64,000 nucleotides of DNA. Source: Prevotella sp. (GTDB taxonomy: Bacteria > Bacteroidota > Bacteroidia > Bacteroidales > Bacteroidaceae). Under the pieces are notes generated by a model. The model had not been told where the DNA came from. It saw only the letters and a list, made by a program, of their open reading frames with translations, and did no database searches. The stretch is from positions 1 through 64,000 of the forward strand of contig JALEKD010000025.1 of NCBI GenBank assembly GCA_022769285.1, read 5' to 3'. A program made the translations under genes and the position numbers. Positions 1 through 10,875 of this stretch are shown in pieces. Every line of letters starts with the position of its first letter. Positions within the stretch are counted from its first letter, which is position 1.

Positions 1-373
1 TCCCTAAGGATACTATGATTACTTGCTATGAACCACACAGGATTGATATAATCACACCTGGAGCATCTACCGTTGCTAAGTTCAAGACTATAATGACTTT
101 GAATTTGCGAGATTCCAAGCTGTCTCAAACAAAGCGTCAAGTAAACGCCTTTATATATATTGTGCCCCTTCCCACCGATTACTTTCCTGCAAGCGGTTCG
201 GCGTGGATTGTGAGGCTAAGAGCGCACTGGCTGCAGGCCGTCAGCACCATAGCGTACAGACCTAAGCCAGCTACAAGTGCCAAAGTTACAAAGAAATATC
301 AAATATAAAAAGAAAAAAACTGAAAATGTTTAACACTGCTTGCCATATTGCCTCGGAGAAAATTGCAGCGACC

Positions 374-457
374 ACCTTTGGCCTTCTAATGACCGTCTCC
401 ACGTTTATGGAAACCGTCATTTCGTGCCCAAAGGCCCGCTCTACATTCCTATAAGCC
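374..457. repeat. 21-nt-period array, family 1, four units
   Basis: acctttggccttctaatgacc / gtctccacgtttatggaaacc / gtcatttcgtgcccaaaggcc / cgctctacattcctataagcc. Confidence 0.55.
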
Positions 458-494
458 ACAAGGCCCTGAGACGCGGATGGTCTCAGGGCCTTGT
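458..494 (-). terminator. Perfect 15-bp hairpin (acaaggccctgagac / gtctcagggccttgt, 7-nt loop) just past the stop of the ABC transporter gene
   Basis: Inverted repeat read directly; lies 3' of the minus-strand gene ending at 516. No clear U-tract. Confidence 0.7.
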
Positions 495-515
495 ATAAGG
501 GTTATACGTAGTCTG

Positions 516-1220
516 TCACTCGTTCACTTCAAAATAGCTGTCCAATTCTTGCTCGGCACTACCCTCATGGTTGGGCAAATCTTTAACAACACGCCCATGC
601 TCCAGCAGGACAATACGAGTAGAGATGTCGATGGTGTGCTGGAGATTATGACTACTCACAAGGACAGTTGCCTGGTTTTGCTGGGCATAGTCGACCAAGA
701 GTTTCTTGAGCAATATCTGACTTGAGGGGTCAAGAAAGTTGAACGGTTCATCAAGGATAACATACTGGGGATGGCTCAGCAAGGCCGAAACGATACCCAC
801 TTTCTGCTTATTGCCCGCAGAAAAATCGCGGATATACTTTTTCTGACCCATAACCTCGCCCGCCATGAAGCGCTCGAAGAACGACAGGCGCTCAGCAATA
901 ACTTCCTTAGTAAGGCCGTTTACCTTGCCGACAAACTCGAAATACTCCTCGGGCGTAAGGAAGTCTATTAGAAAGCCCTCGTCAATATAGGCTCCTACCA
1001 ACTGTTTCCAGTCCTCGCTGGCAGCCGGATTTATACCATTAATGGTTATCTCCCCAGAGTCAGCGCTAAGCAGGTCAAGCATAAGGCGGAACAGGGTTGT
1101 CTTGCCAGCCCCGTTGTTGCCAACAAGTCCAAGGATATCCCCATCGTTAATAGTTAACTCGGGAATATCTACGGCTGTCTTGTCGCCAAACTTCTTCAGT
1201 AAGTTACTGACAGTTATCAT
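516..1220 (-). CDS. ABC transporter ATP-binding protein
   Basis: Walker A GNNGAGKTTL, signature FSAGNKQKV, Walker B YVILDEP; likely start MITVSNLLKKFG rather than the longer ORF start. Confidence 0.9.
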   Translation of the reverse strand: MITVSNLLKKFGDKTAVDIPELTINDGDILGLVGNNGAGKTTLFRLMLDLLSADSGEITINGINPAASEDWKQLVGAYIDEGFLIDFLTPEEYFEFVGKVNGLTKEVIAERLSFFERFMAGEVMGQKKYIRDFSAGNKQKVGIVSALLSHPQYVILDEPFNFLDPSSQILLKKLLVDYAQQNQATVLVSSHNLQHTIDISTRIVLLEHGRVVKDLPNHEGSAEQELDSYFEVNE

Positions 1221-1222
1221 CT

Positions 1223-4200
1223 TTATCGGATATTTCGGCCGTGACAGTTCTTGAACTTCTTGCCAGAACCGCATGGGCATGGGTCATTAGGACGGGGCAT
1301 GCGCTGGGCAACATACGGAGTATGGTTGACCTGGTCGGCACCCTCGCGTGTATCGTGCTGAGCAGCAGCCTGCTGAGCCTCATCCTCCAGGTTCTCTTTC
1401 TGCTCATTATAGCGCTGAGAGCGAGCCTCAGGGGCAGCCTCCTGAACACCTTGTTCTATCTCGGGTATCTGACCGCGCATGAGGATAGAAGCGATACGGG
1501 TGTTCATGTCATCGATCATAGAGTCCCAGAGCTTGGCACTCTCCAGCTTGAAGATAAGAAGCGGATCCTTCTGCTCATACGAAGCGTTCTGGACGCTGTG
1601 ACGAAGGTCGTCGAGCTGACGGAGGTTCTCCTTCCAGTCATCATCAATGATGCGAAGCACTACCGACTTCTCGAACTGCTTTACCACATCCTTGCCCTCG
1701 CTCTCGTAAGCGTCCTTCAGGTTGCAGGGGATGTAGAACAGCTGACGGCCATCGGTAATGGGCACATTGATACGCTCTATGCGGTCGCCCTGAGCCTCGT
1801 AGACCTGCTTGATAACAGGGTAGGCAACACTCTGAATACGGTCGGTCTTACGTTTGAACGCGGCCATTGCTTCCTGGAACGCGCGCTCAGCTAAGTCATC
1901 GGGCTTGCCAGAGAGAAATTCCTCCTCACTAAACGGGCACTCCATGGCGAGGACTTTGAGGAACTCTTCCTTGCACCCGGTATAATCATTACGCTGTACA
2001 ATGGTAACGCAGCGGTCCCAGATGACATTGGCTATATCCATACCGATACGCTCGCCCATAAGGGCATGGCGGCGCTTCTCATAAATCACGGTACGCTGTT
2101 TGTTCATCACATCGTCGTATTCGAGCAGATGCTTACGGATACCGAAGTTGTTCTCCTCGACCTTCTTCTGAGCACGCTCGATGGCACGCGACATGATAGG
2201 AGCCTCGATACGCTCGCCATCTTCAAACTTCAGACGGTCCATGACCTTGGCGATACGCTCAGCAGCAAACAGACGCATCAGCTTATCTTCCAACGAAACA
2301 TAGAAGACCGACGAACCGGGGTCGCCCTGACGGCCGGCACGACCACGAAGCTGGCGGTCTACACGACGGCTCTCGTGGCGCTCGGTACCGATGATGGCCA
2401 AGCCACCAGCAGCCTTCACCTCGGGCGACAACTTGATATCGGTACCACGACCAGCCATGTTGGTGGCGATGGTCACCGCGCCCAGGCCATTCACGCTCTG
2501 GCCTGCCTTGGCCACAATGTGGGCCTCGCGCAAGTGGTTCTTGGCATTGAGCACCTCGTGAGGTATCTTGCGCATGGTAAGCATCTTACTGAGCAACTCC
2601 GAGATTTCTACCGAAGTTGTACCCACCAGACAGGGGCGTCCTGCATTACGCATAGCCTCAATCTCCTGGATAACCGCACGATATTTCTCACGGTTGGTCT
2701 TATACAGACGGTCATCCATATCGATACGGGCCACAGGTTTGTTGGTAGGTATCTCGACCACGTCCAACTTGTAAATGTCCCAGAACTCGCCAGCCTCAGT
2801 CGAAGCCGTACCTGTCATACCCGACAGCTTATGATACATACGGAAGTAGTTCTGCAAGGTAATGGTGGCGAATGTCTGAGTGGCAGCCTCAACATGAACG
2901 TGCTCCTTGGCCTCTACAGCCTGATGCAGCCCATCGCTCCAGCGACGTCCCTCCATGATGCGGCCCGTCTGCTCATCTACAATCTTAACTTCGCCATTGA
3001 TAACGACATACTCGTCATCCTTATTAAACATGGTGTAAGCCTTCAAGAGCTGCTGTAGCGTATGAACGCGCTCACTCTGCACGCCATAGTGAGCCATCAG
3101 TTCGTCTTTCTTATCTACCCGTTCCTGGTCTGTCAGTTCCTTGTCACTCTCCAGGGCCGACAGCTCCGAGGCTATATCGGGCAGCACGAACAACTGGTCA
3201 TCGTGAACCTGCTGGGCCAACCATGCGGTTCCCTTGTCTGTCAGGTCGGCGCTATTCAGCTTCTCGTCCACCACAAAGTACAGCGGGGCTATAGCCTCGG
3301 GCATACGACGATTGTTGTTCTCCATATAGGTCTCCTCCGTGCGCTGCAGCCCAGACTTAATGCCGTCTTCTGACAGGTACTTGATAAGTGCCTTGTTCTT
3401 AGGAAGGGCTTTGTAAGAACGGAAGAGCGAGAGAAAGCCCTCCGTGCGAAGTTCCTGAGCCTTCTTAGCGTCCGGCTCATTCTGCGCAGCCGTTATTTTC
3501 TGTCGGGCCTCGGCCAGCAGCTCGGTAGCCTGCTTGCGCTGAACCTCATAGAGTCGCTCTACCAATGGCTGGTACTGCTCGAACATCTGGTCGTCTCCCT
3601 TGGGCGTAGGACCTGATATAATCAGAGGTGTACGGGCATCGTCTATCAATACCGAGTCGACCTCGTCGACTATCGCGTAGTTATGGCTGCGCTGAACCAG
3701 GTCTGCGGGAGATATGGCCATATTGTCGCGCAGATAGTCGAAACCAAACTCATTGTTGGTTCCAAAGGTTATATCTGCCTGATAAGCCTTGCGACGAGCC
3801 TCAGAGTTGGGCTGATGCTTATCGATACAGTCTACACTCAAGCCGTTGAACATATAGAGTGGGCCCATCCACTCAGAGTCACGCTTGGCCAGATAGTCGT
3901 TCACTGTCACCATGTGTACACCGTTACCGGTAAGTGCGTTAAGAAAAACAGGCAACGTGGCCACCAGGGTCTTACCCTCACCAGTTGCCATCTCGGCTAT
4001 CTTACCCTGGTGAAGAGCAATACCACCAAACAACTGTACATCGTAGTGTACCATGTCCCACTTTATCTTATTGCCACCGGCTGTCCACTCATTATGGTAT
4101 ATCGCCTTGTCGCCATCGATGGTGATAAAGTCATTGGCAGGGTTGGCGGCAAGTTCGCGGTCAAAGTCGTTGGCCGTAACCACAGTCTCCTCATTCTCAG

Positions 4201-4564
4201 CGAAACGGCGGGCGGTGTCTTTCACGATACTGAAAGCTACCGGCATCACCTCGTTCAGTGCCTTCTCATACTTTTCGAGCGCATCCTTTTCCAGGCTGTC
4301 TATCTTGTTGAATATCTTCTCACGCTCGTCTATCGGGGTGTTCTCGATGGTAGCTTTCAGATTGGCTATTTCTTCTTTCTCTGCCTTAGCAGAGTCCTGT
4401 ACATATTTCTGGATTTCCTTGGTTTTAGCACGCAGCTCATCATTGCTTAGAGCCTTGATGGCTGGATATGCCTCTTTTACCTTTTCAACTAAAGGTTGTA
4501 TCAGCTTCATGTCACGGGTTGACTTATCGCCAAAGAGTGACTTGAGTAATTTATTGAAGTTCAT
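1223..4564 (-). CDS. secA: Preprotein translocase ATPase SecA
   Basis: [43 protein letters not shown]-terminal zinc motif [14 protein letters not shown]. Confidence 0.97.
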   Translation of the reverse strand: MNFNKLLKSLFGDKSTRDMKLIQPLVEKVKEAYPAIKALSNDELRAKTKEIQKYVQDSAKAEKEEIANLKATIENTPIDEREKIFNKIDSLEKDALEKYEKALNEVMPVAFSIVKDTARRFAENEETVVTANDFDRELAANPANDFITIDGDKAIYHNEWTAGGNKIKWDMVHYDVQLFGGIALHQGKIAEMATGEGKTLVATLPVFLNALTGNGVHMVTVNDYLAKRDSEWMGPLYMFNGLSVDCIDKHQPNSEARRKAYQADITFGTNNEFGFDYLRDNMAISPADLVQRSHNYAIVDEVDSVLIDDARTPLIISGPTPKGDDQMFEQYQPLVERLYEVQRKQATELLAEARQKITAAQNEPDAKKAQELRTEGFLSLFRSYKALPKNKALIKYLSEDGIKSGLQRTEETYMENNNRRMPEAIAPLYFVVDEKLNSADLTDKGTAWLAQQVHDDQLFVLPDIASELSALESDKELTDQERVDKKDELMAHYGVQSERVHTLQQLLKAYTMFNKDDEYVVINGEVKIVDEQTGRIMEGRRWSDGLHQAVEAKEHVHVEAATQTFATITLQNYFRMYHKLSGMTGTASTEAGEFWDIYKLDVVEIPTNKPVARIDMDDRLYKTNREKYRAVIQEIEAMRNAGRPCLVGTTSVEISELLSKMLTMRKIPHEVLNAKNHLREAHIVAKAGQSVNGLGAVTIATNMAGRGTDIKLSPEVKAAGGLAIIGTERHESRRVDRQLRGRAGRQGDPGSSVFYVSLEDKLMRLFAAERIAKVMDRLKFEDGERIEAPIMSRAIERAQKKVEENNFGIRKHLLEYDDVMNKQRTVIYEKRRHALMGERIGMDIANVIWDRCVTIVQRNDYTGCKEEFLKVLAMECPFSEEEFLSGKPDDLAERAFQEAMAAFKRKTDRIQSVAYPVIKQVYEAQGDRIERINVPITDGRQLFYIPCNLKDAYESEGKDVVKQFEKSVVLRIIDDDWKENLRQLDDLRHSVQNASYEQKDPLLIFKLESAKLWDSMIDDMNTRIASILMRGQIPEIEQGVQEAAPEARSQRYNEQKENLEDEAQQAAAQHDTREGADQVNHTPYVAQRMPRPNDPCPCGSGKKFKNCHGRNIR

Positions 4565-4601
4565 TGTTTATATATTTTTTATTTTTCCCATTATCAGAAT
4601 G

Positions 4602-4609
4602 CAAAGTTA
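4602..4609 (-). promoter_or_regulatory. Bacteroidetes -7 promoter element (TAACTTTG) upstream of secA
   Basis: CAAAGTTA on + strand = TAACTTTG on - strand. Confidence 0.6.
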
Positions 4610-4827
4610 CGAATATTTTTCCACAATTTCGCACGATGCCGTTGTAATTAATTCGCTCAATGGAAGTTAGCCCATTCATACCGCCATCGACATTACCGGC
4701 AGAAACACTATCACCACGTCGCCCACGAGGGCTTGCGGCAACACCGCAGCCACTCCGAACGACGAGGCCGAGCTCATGGGTACGCTCCCACTATCTGCCC
4801 GACGACCAGAAACGGTTATCGGACTTA

Positions 4828-6231
4828 TCAGAACAGCGGTTCGGCCTTGCAAGCATTAGGGGCGCGGATACGGATAGCCTTGGCTATGGTAGGGGCTATA
4901 CGCTCTACGGTTACCGGCGAGTTAATATGTTCTGCCTTGGCGCCTGCGCCATAGAAAATAATAGGAAAGGGGACAAACGAAGAGCGGCTGGTGTACTTCT
5001 CCTGATTGTCTTCATTATATAATTGCCATCCCGAAGCCACCTCGACGATGATGTCGCCACTCACGGCAGGGTGGTGGCCGTTGCGGAGTTTGCGGACATC
5101 GGCATTGCCACTCAGCAGGCGGTCGGTAGTGTACACATCGCGGACACCTGAGTTCTGGATTAAGAACTCCTGGCAACGCCCCAGCACCTCGCTCAGGCTG
5201 AGCCGTTTCTGCTCAATCAACTTGTGATTAAGGTAGATCTCGTTATGAAAACAGGTCTCCACATATTTACCCTGCCCGTACACAGCACCTAAATAAATAT
5301 TGAGGAGGTTGGCCGTACGGTTAATATAGAAGGTACCAGTGGGTATCCGATATTTGGAATAGTCTACGTTCTCCTCATCCGTGTACCCCGTACTGGTTAC
5401 CATAAAGAGCACGTTCTGCTTGCCCACCAGCTTTTCGATATTCCCTATCAGACTGGCCAGCAGGGCATCCAACTTGGTGTACACGCCCTCCATGTCCGTC
5501 TGCCAGTTGGTGGCATTACGGCCTTTGGCAGAAAGTGTTACGGCCAGATAGTCTGTGTAGGCGTCGCGCCCCAAAGCATTCTCGGTAACACAAGCCTCGG
5601 CAGCATGGGCCACAGCCAGATTCTTGGTGCGGTCATCGGTCGCCCGCTGCGAATATACGGCATTGTAGGCTTCCAGCCATTTCCTGACCTTAGCCGGATA
5701 GTAGTCCGTGGTGGTCAGCGTACCCTTTTTATCATCTATCCATACGGCACCATCGGCCGCATGGCCTGCCGACAGCACGGCCGCATCGCGGGCCGGTGCC
5801 AAGGCATATACCAAGGAAGAGCCATTGGTGGCTACCTTCAGCTCATCGCCTATGGTCGATGTGGAGAGCCGCCCTGGCGATGTACTGTACTTTGCGTCGT
5901 CTACGCAGAACACTGGTCGTAGCGAACTGCGGTCCAGCCACTGTGTGCCGACGATGTTATTATAGTAAGGTGTAGTACCGGTGCTTACAGAGGCCACTGC
6001 CGAAGCCCTGTCTATCGGGGCAAAATCATAGCTTGCCGCCTCGTAGACCCTGCCTTCTGAAAGCAATTTCTTAAAACCGTTCTGCCCATATAGCGGAGAG
6101 AACGCCTCGATATAGTCTGTGCGCAACTGGTCGATGGTGATATTCACCACAAGCTTAGGAGCGGGTTGTAGCGACTGGCCATAACCCGATGCTGTCATTG
6201 CGAGCAGTATCGCCGTAAAACATCTATTCAT
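4828..6231 (-). CDS. Alkaline phosphatase family / type I phosphodiesterase-like protein
   Basis: Signal peptide then LVVNITIDQLRTDYIEAFSPLYG...DRASAVASVSTGTTPYYNNIVG. Confidence 0.8.
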   Translation of the reverse strand: MNRCFTAILLAMTASGYGQSLQPAPKLVVNITIDQLRTDYIEAFSPLYGQNGFKKLLSEGRVYEAASYDFAPIDRASAVASVSTGTTPYYNNIVGTQWLDRSSLRPVFCVDDAKYSTSPGRLSTSTIGDELKVATNGSSLVYALAPARDAAVLSAGHAADGAVWIDDKKGTLTTTDYYPAKVRKWLEAYNAVYSQRATDDRTKNLAVAHAAEACVTENALGRDAYTDYLAVTLSAKGRNATNWQTDMEGVYTKLDALLASLIGNIEKLVGKQNVLFMVTSTGYTDEENVDYSKYRIPTGTFYINRTANLLNIYLGAVYGQGKYVETCFHNEIYLNHKLIEQKRLSLSEVLGRCQEFLIQNSGVRDVYTTDRLLSGNADVRKLRNGHHPAVSGDIIVEVASGWQLYNEDNQEKYTSRSSFVPFPIIFYGAGAKAEHINSPVTVERIAPTIAKAIRIRAPNACKAEPLF

Positions 6232-7436
6232 ATCACTCTTTTTCGTTTACACCAGTGATGTAGCACCATCAACCTTAACAGCAAAGATAATGCCACAATA
6301 TATATCGAGCAATCATAATGCTGCCAAATACCCAAGAAAAGCGACAATCCTAACAGGGTCTGTAACACATACAGTCCCTTGCCCCATTTGTGTTTCCGCA
6401 GATTGCGCAGAGCGGACCACAGGACTATCAGCGACCACGGGCAGAGGCAAAATATCTGAAAATTAAGACTTACCGTTGGATGTTGCGAGAATATCATCAG
6501 CACCAGGATTAATCCGGCTACCCCATCAGCCAACAGCCACAATCCGTCAAACACCCAGTATATCTTATGCGTATAATATTCTGCCAACGACACCACCAGC
6601 ACTACTGCCAGCAACAGCAGCGAGCACCCCAAGGGTGTCAGTCCGCAGCCACCGTCGGACACCGCAGCCCCCGGCTGATAGAGCATCTCGCTCCGCGAAA
6701 CCAGGGGTACCAGTCGACCCGTTGGGAGAATGATTTTCGCCCCGGCGAAACTCTTGCGCAGGCTGTCTGGCAGAAACTGCCTGTCACGGGTGGTCACTTC
6801 GCGGTCGGCCTTAACGCCCAACAGCAGATCGTTGCCCAAGCGGCACCAGGGCGAGTTCTCATTCCACTCGTGTATCATGCTCCGGTAAGTTATACCGGCA
6901 TTACTCGGCGCCGGAAACTCCACCTTATTATATATATGGTCTATTATCAAGTCGCGGGCCTTGGTCGTACAGTTGTTATAGAAGAAGTTATACCGGTAGG
7001 TGCGGTTCTCCTCCCTGTAGTTGTCCTGCAGGGCGGTACGGATGGCAAGCCTGTCCGCTGCCGAGAGGTTCAGCGTCTGCTGATAGACCCATCTCCCTTC
7101 TGCCTCATACTCTGCCATAAAGTCCCTGAAGGGTATGATACCCATCTTGTAATCAGTGATACCGAAGACGAAACGTAATATAAAAAAACGCTGACGAAAG
7201 GAGAACATGCCGTAGTTGACCACCCAATCCTCGCCCGTACGGCGGTCGTTGTAGCGCAGGGCCGTATGGCCATAAAGCGAATAGACCTCGTGGCCGGGGC
7301 CACAGGTAAGCAGACTTATTTCCACCGAGTCAACCTCCGGAATACTCACCCCCTCTTCCGCCTTGACCGACGCACATGTTAAAGACAGTAAAATAGCCCA
7401 AAGTGATACTCTAAAAAGTATATTAAAATGTTTCAC
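6228..7436 (-). CDS. DUF4105 domain membrane protein
   Basis: LLTCGPGHEVYSLYGHTALRYND...NYNFFYNNCTTKARDLI-type motifs, C-terminal TM segments; overlaps the start of the downstream gene. Confidence 0.8.
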   Translation of the reverse strand: MKHFNILFRVSLWAILLSLTCASVKAEEGVSIPEVDSVEISLLTCGPGHEVYSLYGHTALRYNDRRTGEDWVVNYGMFSFRQRFFILRFVFGITDYKMGIIPFRDFMAEYEAEGRWVYQQTLNLSAADRLAIRTALQDNYREENRTYRYNFFYNNCTTKARDLIIDHIYNKVEFPAPSNAGITYRSMIHEWNENSPWCRLGNDLLLGVKADREVTTRDRQFLPDSLRKSFAGAKIILPTGRLVPLVSRSEMLYQPGAAVSDGGCGLTPLGCSLLLLAVVLVVSLAEYYTHKIYWVFDGLWLLADGVAGLILVLMIFSQHPTVSLNFQIFCLCPWSLIVLWSALRNLRKHKWGKGLYVLQTLLGLSLFLGIWQHYDCSIYIVALSLLLRLMVLHHWCKRKRVI

Positions 7437-7440
7437 GATG

Positions 7441-7448
7441 CAAAAATA
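7441..7448 (-). promoter_or_regulatory. -7 element TATTTTTG upstream of DUF4105 gene
   Basis: CAAAAATA on + strand directly upstream of the start. Confidence 0.5.
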
Positions 7449-7494
7449 GTTTGTTTTTTTGGATTTTTCGTTCTGTCGTTTCGTTTTTTTTCAA

Positions 7495-7502
7495 TAATTT
7501 TG
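7495..7502 (+). promoter_or_regulatory. -7 element TAATTTTG upstream of outer membrane protein gene
   Basis: Match to TAnnTTTG 25 nt before the ATG. Confidence 0.6.
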
Positions 7503-7526
7503 CATGCTATATAGATTATCATTATA

Positions 7527-8822
7527 ATGAAAAGAGCACTTTTGAGCGTTGCCCTCTTTGTTTGGGCAACTATAAGCATAATGGCACAGAGTGGAACCAA
7601 CTCTCCCTACAGCCAGTTTGGCTTAGGCTTACTTGCCGATCAGTCAAGCGGTTTCAGCCGCGGCATGAACGGTCTGGGTATAGGTTTCCGCGAGCACAAC
7701 CAGGTTAACTACCTCAACCCTGCCTCTTACTCGGCCATTGACTCCCTTTCTTTCATTTTTGATACTGGTTTGTCTGGGCAGATTACAAACTTCAACGAGA
7801 ACGGCCAGAAGCGCAATGCCAATAATGCCGACCTCGACTATGTGATAGCTGGTTTCCGCGCTTTCCGCCATTTCGGCATCGGCTTCGGTCTGCTGCCCTT
7901 TACCACTGTAGGCTACAACTACGGTACCACCTCTTACGTCGGCAACACTCAGACTACCCTGTCTTCCAACACCTATTCAGGTAGCGGAGGTGTGCATCAG
8001 GCGTTCATCGGAGCTGGCTGGGAGCCTTTCAGGGGGCTGTCCATCGGTGCCAACTTCTCTTACCTTTGGGGCGACTACAGCCGCAGCCTGGTCAATAGTT
8101 ATAGCGACAGCTATGCCAATACCATTTCGCGTTACTATTCAGCCGATATACGCAGCTACAAACTGGACTTTGGCATCCAGGGAACCCTGCCACTTAGCAA
8201 GAAAGACCTACTGACGGTCGCTGTAACCTACAGCCCCGGCCATAAATTAAATGCCGACCCTGAGTGTCTGGTCATCAAGACCAACTCGCAGGAAAGCAAG
8301 CCCGACACACTCCCCCCCTTGCGTATAGCCAATGGCCTGGCTATCCCCGACATGTTTGGCTATAGCCTTACCTATAACCACAACAACCAGTGGAAGGTGG
8401 GTGTAGACTATACTTTACAGAAATGGGCGTCGGTAGACTTTCCCGAGTTCTCGTCTGTCGACGGCGAGCCCCAGTTTACCCTGCAGCGCGTGCTCAAAGA
8501 CCGTCACAAGATTACCTTAGGTGGCGAATACTGCCGCGAGGAGGCAGGGCGTAGTTTCTTCCGCCGGCTCAAGTACCGTGCCGGTGTTTCGTATGCCACC
8601 CCCTATGTTACTGTCAACGGCCAGGATGGCCCCAAGGAGATCAGTGCCAGCATGGGCTTCGGCATCCCCATCGTTAATGCCTATAACAACCGCTCATACC
8701 TCAACATCAGCGGACAGTGGGTACGTTCTTCGGCCCCTGGCTTTATCAAGGAGAATATTTTCCGCATCAATATCGGCCTGGTATTCAACGAGCGCTGGTT
8801 TGCTAAGTGGAAAGTAGATTAA
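7527..8822 (+). CDS. Outer-membrane beta-barrel-like protein (Bacteroidetes-specific)
   Basis: Signal peptide ending IMAQSG, alternating hydrophobic strands, C-terminal FRINIGLVFNERWFAKWK. Confidence 0.7.
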   Translation: MKRALLSVALFVWATISIMAQSGTNSPYSQFGLGLLADQSSGFSRGMNGLGIGFREHNQVNYLNPASYSAIDSLSFIFDTGLSGQITNFNENGQKRNANNADLDYVIAGFRAFRHFGIGFGLLPFTTVGYNYGTTSYVGNTQTTLSSNTYSGSGGVHQAFIGAGWEPFRGLSIGANFSYLWGDYSRSLVNSYSDSYANTISRYYSADIRSYKLDFGIQGTLPLSKKDLLTVAVTYSPGHKLNADPECLVIKTNSQESKPDTLPPLRIANGLAIPDMFGYSLTYNHNNQWKVGVDYTLQKWASVDFPEFSSVDGEPQFTLQRVLKDRHKITLGGEYCREEAGRSFFRRLKYRAGVSYATPYVTVNGQDGPKEISASMGFGIPIVNAYNNRSYLNISGQWVRSSAPGFIKENIFRINIGLVFNERWFAKWKVD

Positions 8823-9496
8823 CCCAGGCTACATCACTATCGGTTTTGAGACACGCTGTCCTTATCTCCATACTTGCAGTCGTCCTTATCTCTTCCTGTC
8901 AAGAGCAGCAAGAGCACACTGCGCCAGCCATCAATCCCCGCGATTCCGTCGCGATGATGGTTTCGTATGGTGTCAACACCCTTATCTCTGACTCGGGTGT
9001 CATCAAGTACCGCATTGTCACCGAGCGGTGGGAAATCAACCAGAACCGGCATCCTTCCCGCTGGATTTTTGACAAGGCCCTCTTCTTGGAGCAGTTTGAC
9101 GAGAAGTTCCACGTACAGTCCTACATCCAGTGCGACACCGCCTACTACTTTGACGAGAGCCGCGTATGGGAACTACGTGGCCGTGTACGCATACTCACCA
9201 AGGACGGCCTGCGCTTTTCAAGCGAGCAACTCTTCTGGGATGAGAATAAGCACGAGCTGTACTCCCATGTATTCTCCAAACTCATTACCCCTGAGCGCGA
9301 AATCCAGGGCAGCTACTTCCGTAGCGATGAGAAGATGACCAAGTACTTCATTTCTAACAGCAAGGGTTCCTTTGAGAAAGGCGACTTCGGCAGCGACGAC
9401 GACACTCTGCGCACCGCACCCGACACCGTCAAGAGCCAGCTGCGCCCGGCGCCCATGCCTCAGCCCCGTAACACCTCAATACCTCTTACGCATTAG
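8807..9496 (+). CDS. lptC: LPS export ABC transporter periplasmic protein LptC-like lipoprotein
   Basis: Lipobox LISSC, ISDSGVIKYRIVTERWEI, DTAYYFDESRVWELRGRVRILTKDG; GTG start overlapping the upstream gene. Confidence 0.75.
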   Translation: MESRLTQATSLSVLRHAVLISILAVVLISSCQEQQEHTAPAINPRDSVAMMVSYGVNTLISDSGVIKYRIVTERWEINQNRHPSRWIFDKALFLEQFDEKFHVQSYIQCDTAYYFDESRVWELRGRVRILTKDGLRFSSEQLFWDENKHELYSHVFSKLITPEREIQGSYFRSDEKMTKYFISNSKGSFEKGDFGSDDDTLRTAPDTVKSQLRPAPMPQPRNTSIPLTH

Positions 9497-9498
9497 TT

Positions 9499-10770
9499 AT
9501 GGAAACTACTATAGACATACCCCTGCTCATCAGTATTCTCATTTCCATGGTTTTCTCGGCATTTTTCTCCGGCATGGAGATAGCCTTTGTGTCCAGCAAC
9601 CGCATGCGGGCCGAGATGGACCGGGAGAAAAACGCTTTCGCCCAGCGACTGCTCTCCGTATTCTACAGTCACCCCAATGGCTTTGTCAGCACTATGCTGG
9701 TAGGCAACAACATCGTGCTGGTCATCTACGGCATACTCTTTGCCCAGTTTTTTGACAAGACCCTCTTTGCCACTTGGGAACCGGGGGCCAAGGTCATAGC
9801 CGACACCCTGCTATCCACGCTGGTGGTACTCTTCACGGGCGAGTTTCTGCCCAAGACGCTGTTCAAGAACAATGCCAACAAACTGCTCACCCTGTTCGCG
9901 CCCATTGCCTACATTTTCTATATTGTGCTGTGGCCCATCAGCAAGTTCTCTACCTTTCTGTCCAAATGCCTGCTACGCATAGTGGGTATCCGCATGGAAA
10001 AGGAGGACGACGATGAGGGATTTTCCAAGATAGACCTCGACTACCTGGTACACTCCAGCATAGACAATGCCAAGGACAACAAGGACATTGACGATGAGGT
10101 GAAGATTTTCCAGAACGCGCTCGAGTTCTCTGATATCCGCGTGCGCGACTGCATGGTGCCCCGTACTGAGATTAACGCCGTGAGCATCAACTGCAGTATC
10201 GAGGAGCTGCAGCAGAAGTTCATCGAGAGCGGCAACTCTAAGATTATCGTGTACCGCGACGACATAGACCACATCGTGGGCTACATCCACTCGCTTGAGA
10301 TATTCCGCAACGCTGCCCAGTGGAAGGAGCACATCTACTCCATTCCCTTTGTGCCCGAGAGTATGGCCGCCCAGAAACTTATGCGTACCTTCCTCCAGGA
10401 GAAAAAATCGCTCGGCGTGGTTATCGACGAGTTTGGCGGCACCAGCGGCATCGTGTCACTCGAAGACATCGTCGAGGAGATTTTCGGCGACATCGAGGAC
10501 GAGCACGACAGCTCCAAGTATGTCGCTAAAAAGCTGGACAATGGTGAGTATCTGCTGTCGGCCCGCTTAGAGATAGACAAAGTCAATGAGCTGTTTGACC
10601 TCCATCTGCCAGAGAGCGACGACTATATGACCATCAGTGGCCTCATCCTGCATTATTACGAGAGCTTCCCAAAACTCAACGAAGTTATCAAAATAGGCAA
10701 CTTTGAGTTCAAGATAATCAAAAACACCACCAGCAAAATCATCCTTGTACAACTAAAAGTTAACGGCTGA
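9499..10770 (+). CDS. CNNM/CBS-domain (hemolysin C/GldE-like) membrane protein
   Basis: N-terminal TM domain FSAFFSGMEIAFVSSNRMR, CBS region VRDCMVPRTEI, GVVIDEFGGTSGIVSLEDIVEEIFGDIEDEHD, CorC_HlyC tail. Confidence 0.9.
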   Translation: METTIDIPLLISILISMVFSAFFSGMEIAFVSSNRMRAEMDREKNAFAQRLLSVFYSHPNGFVSTMLVGNNIVLVIYGILFAQFFDKTLFATWEPGAKVIADTLLSTLVVLFTGEFLPKTLFKNNANKLLTLFAPIAYIFYIVLWPISKFSTFLSKCLLRIVGIRMEKEDDDEGFSKIDLDYLVHSSIDNAKDNKDIDDEVKIFQNALEFSDIRVRDCMVPRTEINAVSINCSIEELQQKFIESGNSKIIVYRDDIDHIVGYIHSLEIFRNAAQWKEHIYSIPFVPESMAAQKLMRTFLQEKKSLGVVIDEFGGTSGIVSLEDIVEEIFGDIEDEHDSSKYVAKKLDNGEYLLSARLEIDKVNELFDLHLPESDDYMTISGLILHYYESFPKLNEVIKIGNFEFKIIKNTTSKIILVQLKVNG

Positions 10771-10875
10771 CAGCAAATTTCCTCCGAAAAATTCCGTTAA
10801 TTGATATTTTTGTACTATTTTTGTACGCATTTACGTCAAACAGGCAAAAAACAAATACAAATAAAATTACAAATA

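Noticed and set aside
374-457. 21-nt arrays considered as CRISPR
   Set aside because: Units are contiguous and degenerate with no conserved repeat plus unique spacers, and no cas genes are present.
4660-5022. Plus-strand ORF in the secA/phosphatase intergenic region
   Set aside because: Overlaps the 3' end of a well-supported opposite gene and has low-complexity Arg/Pro content.
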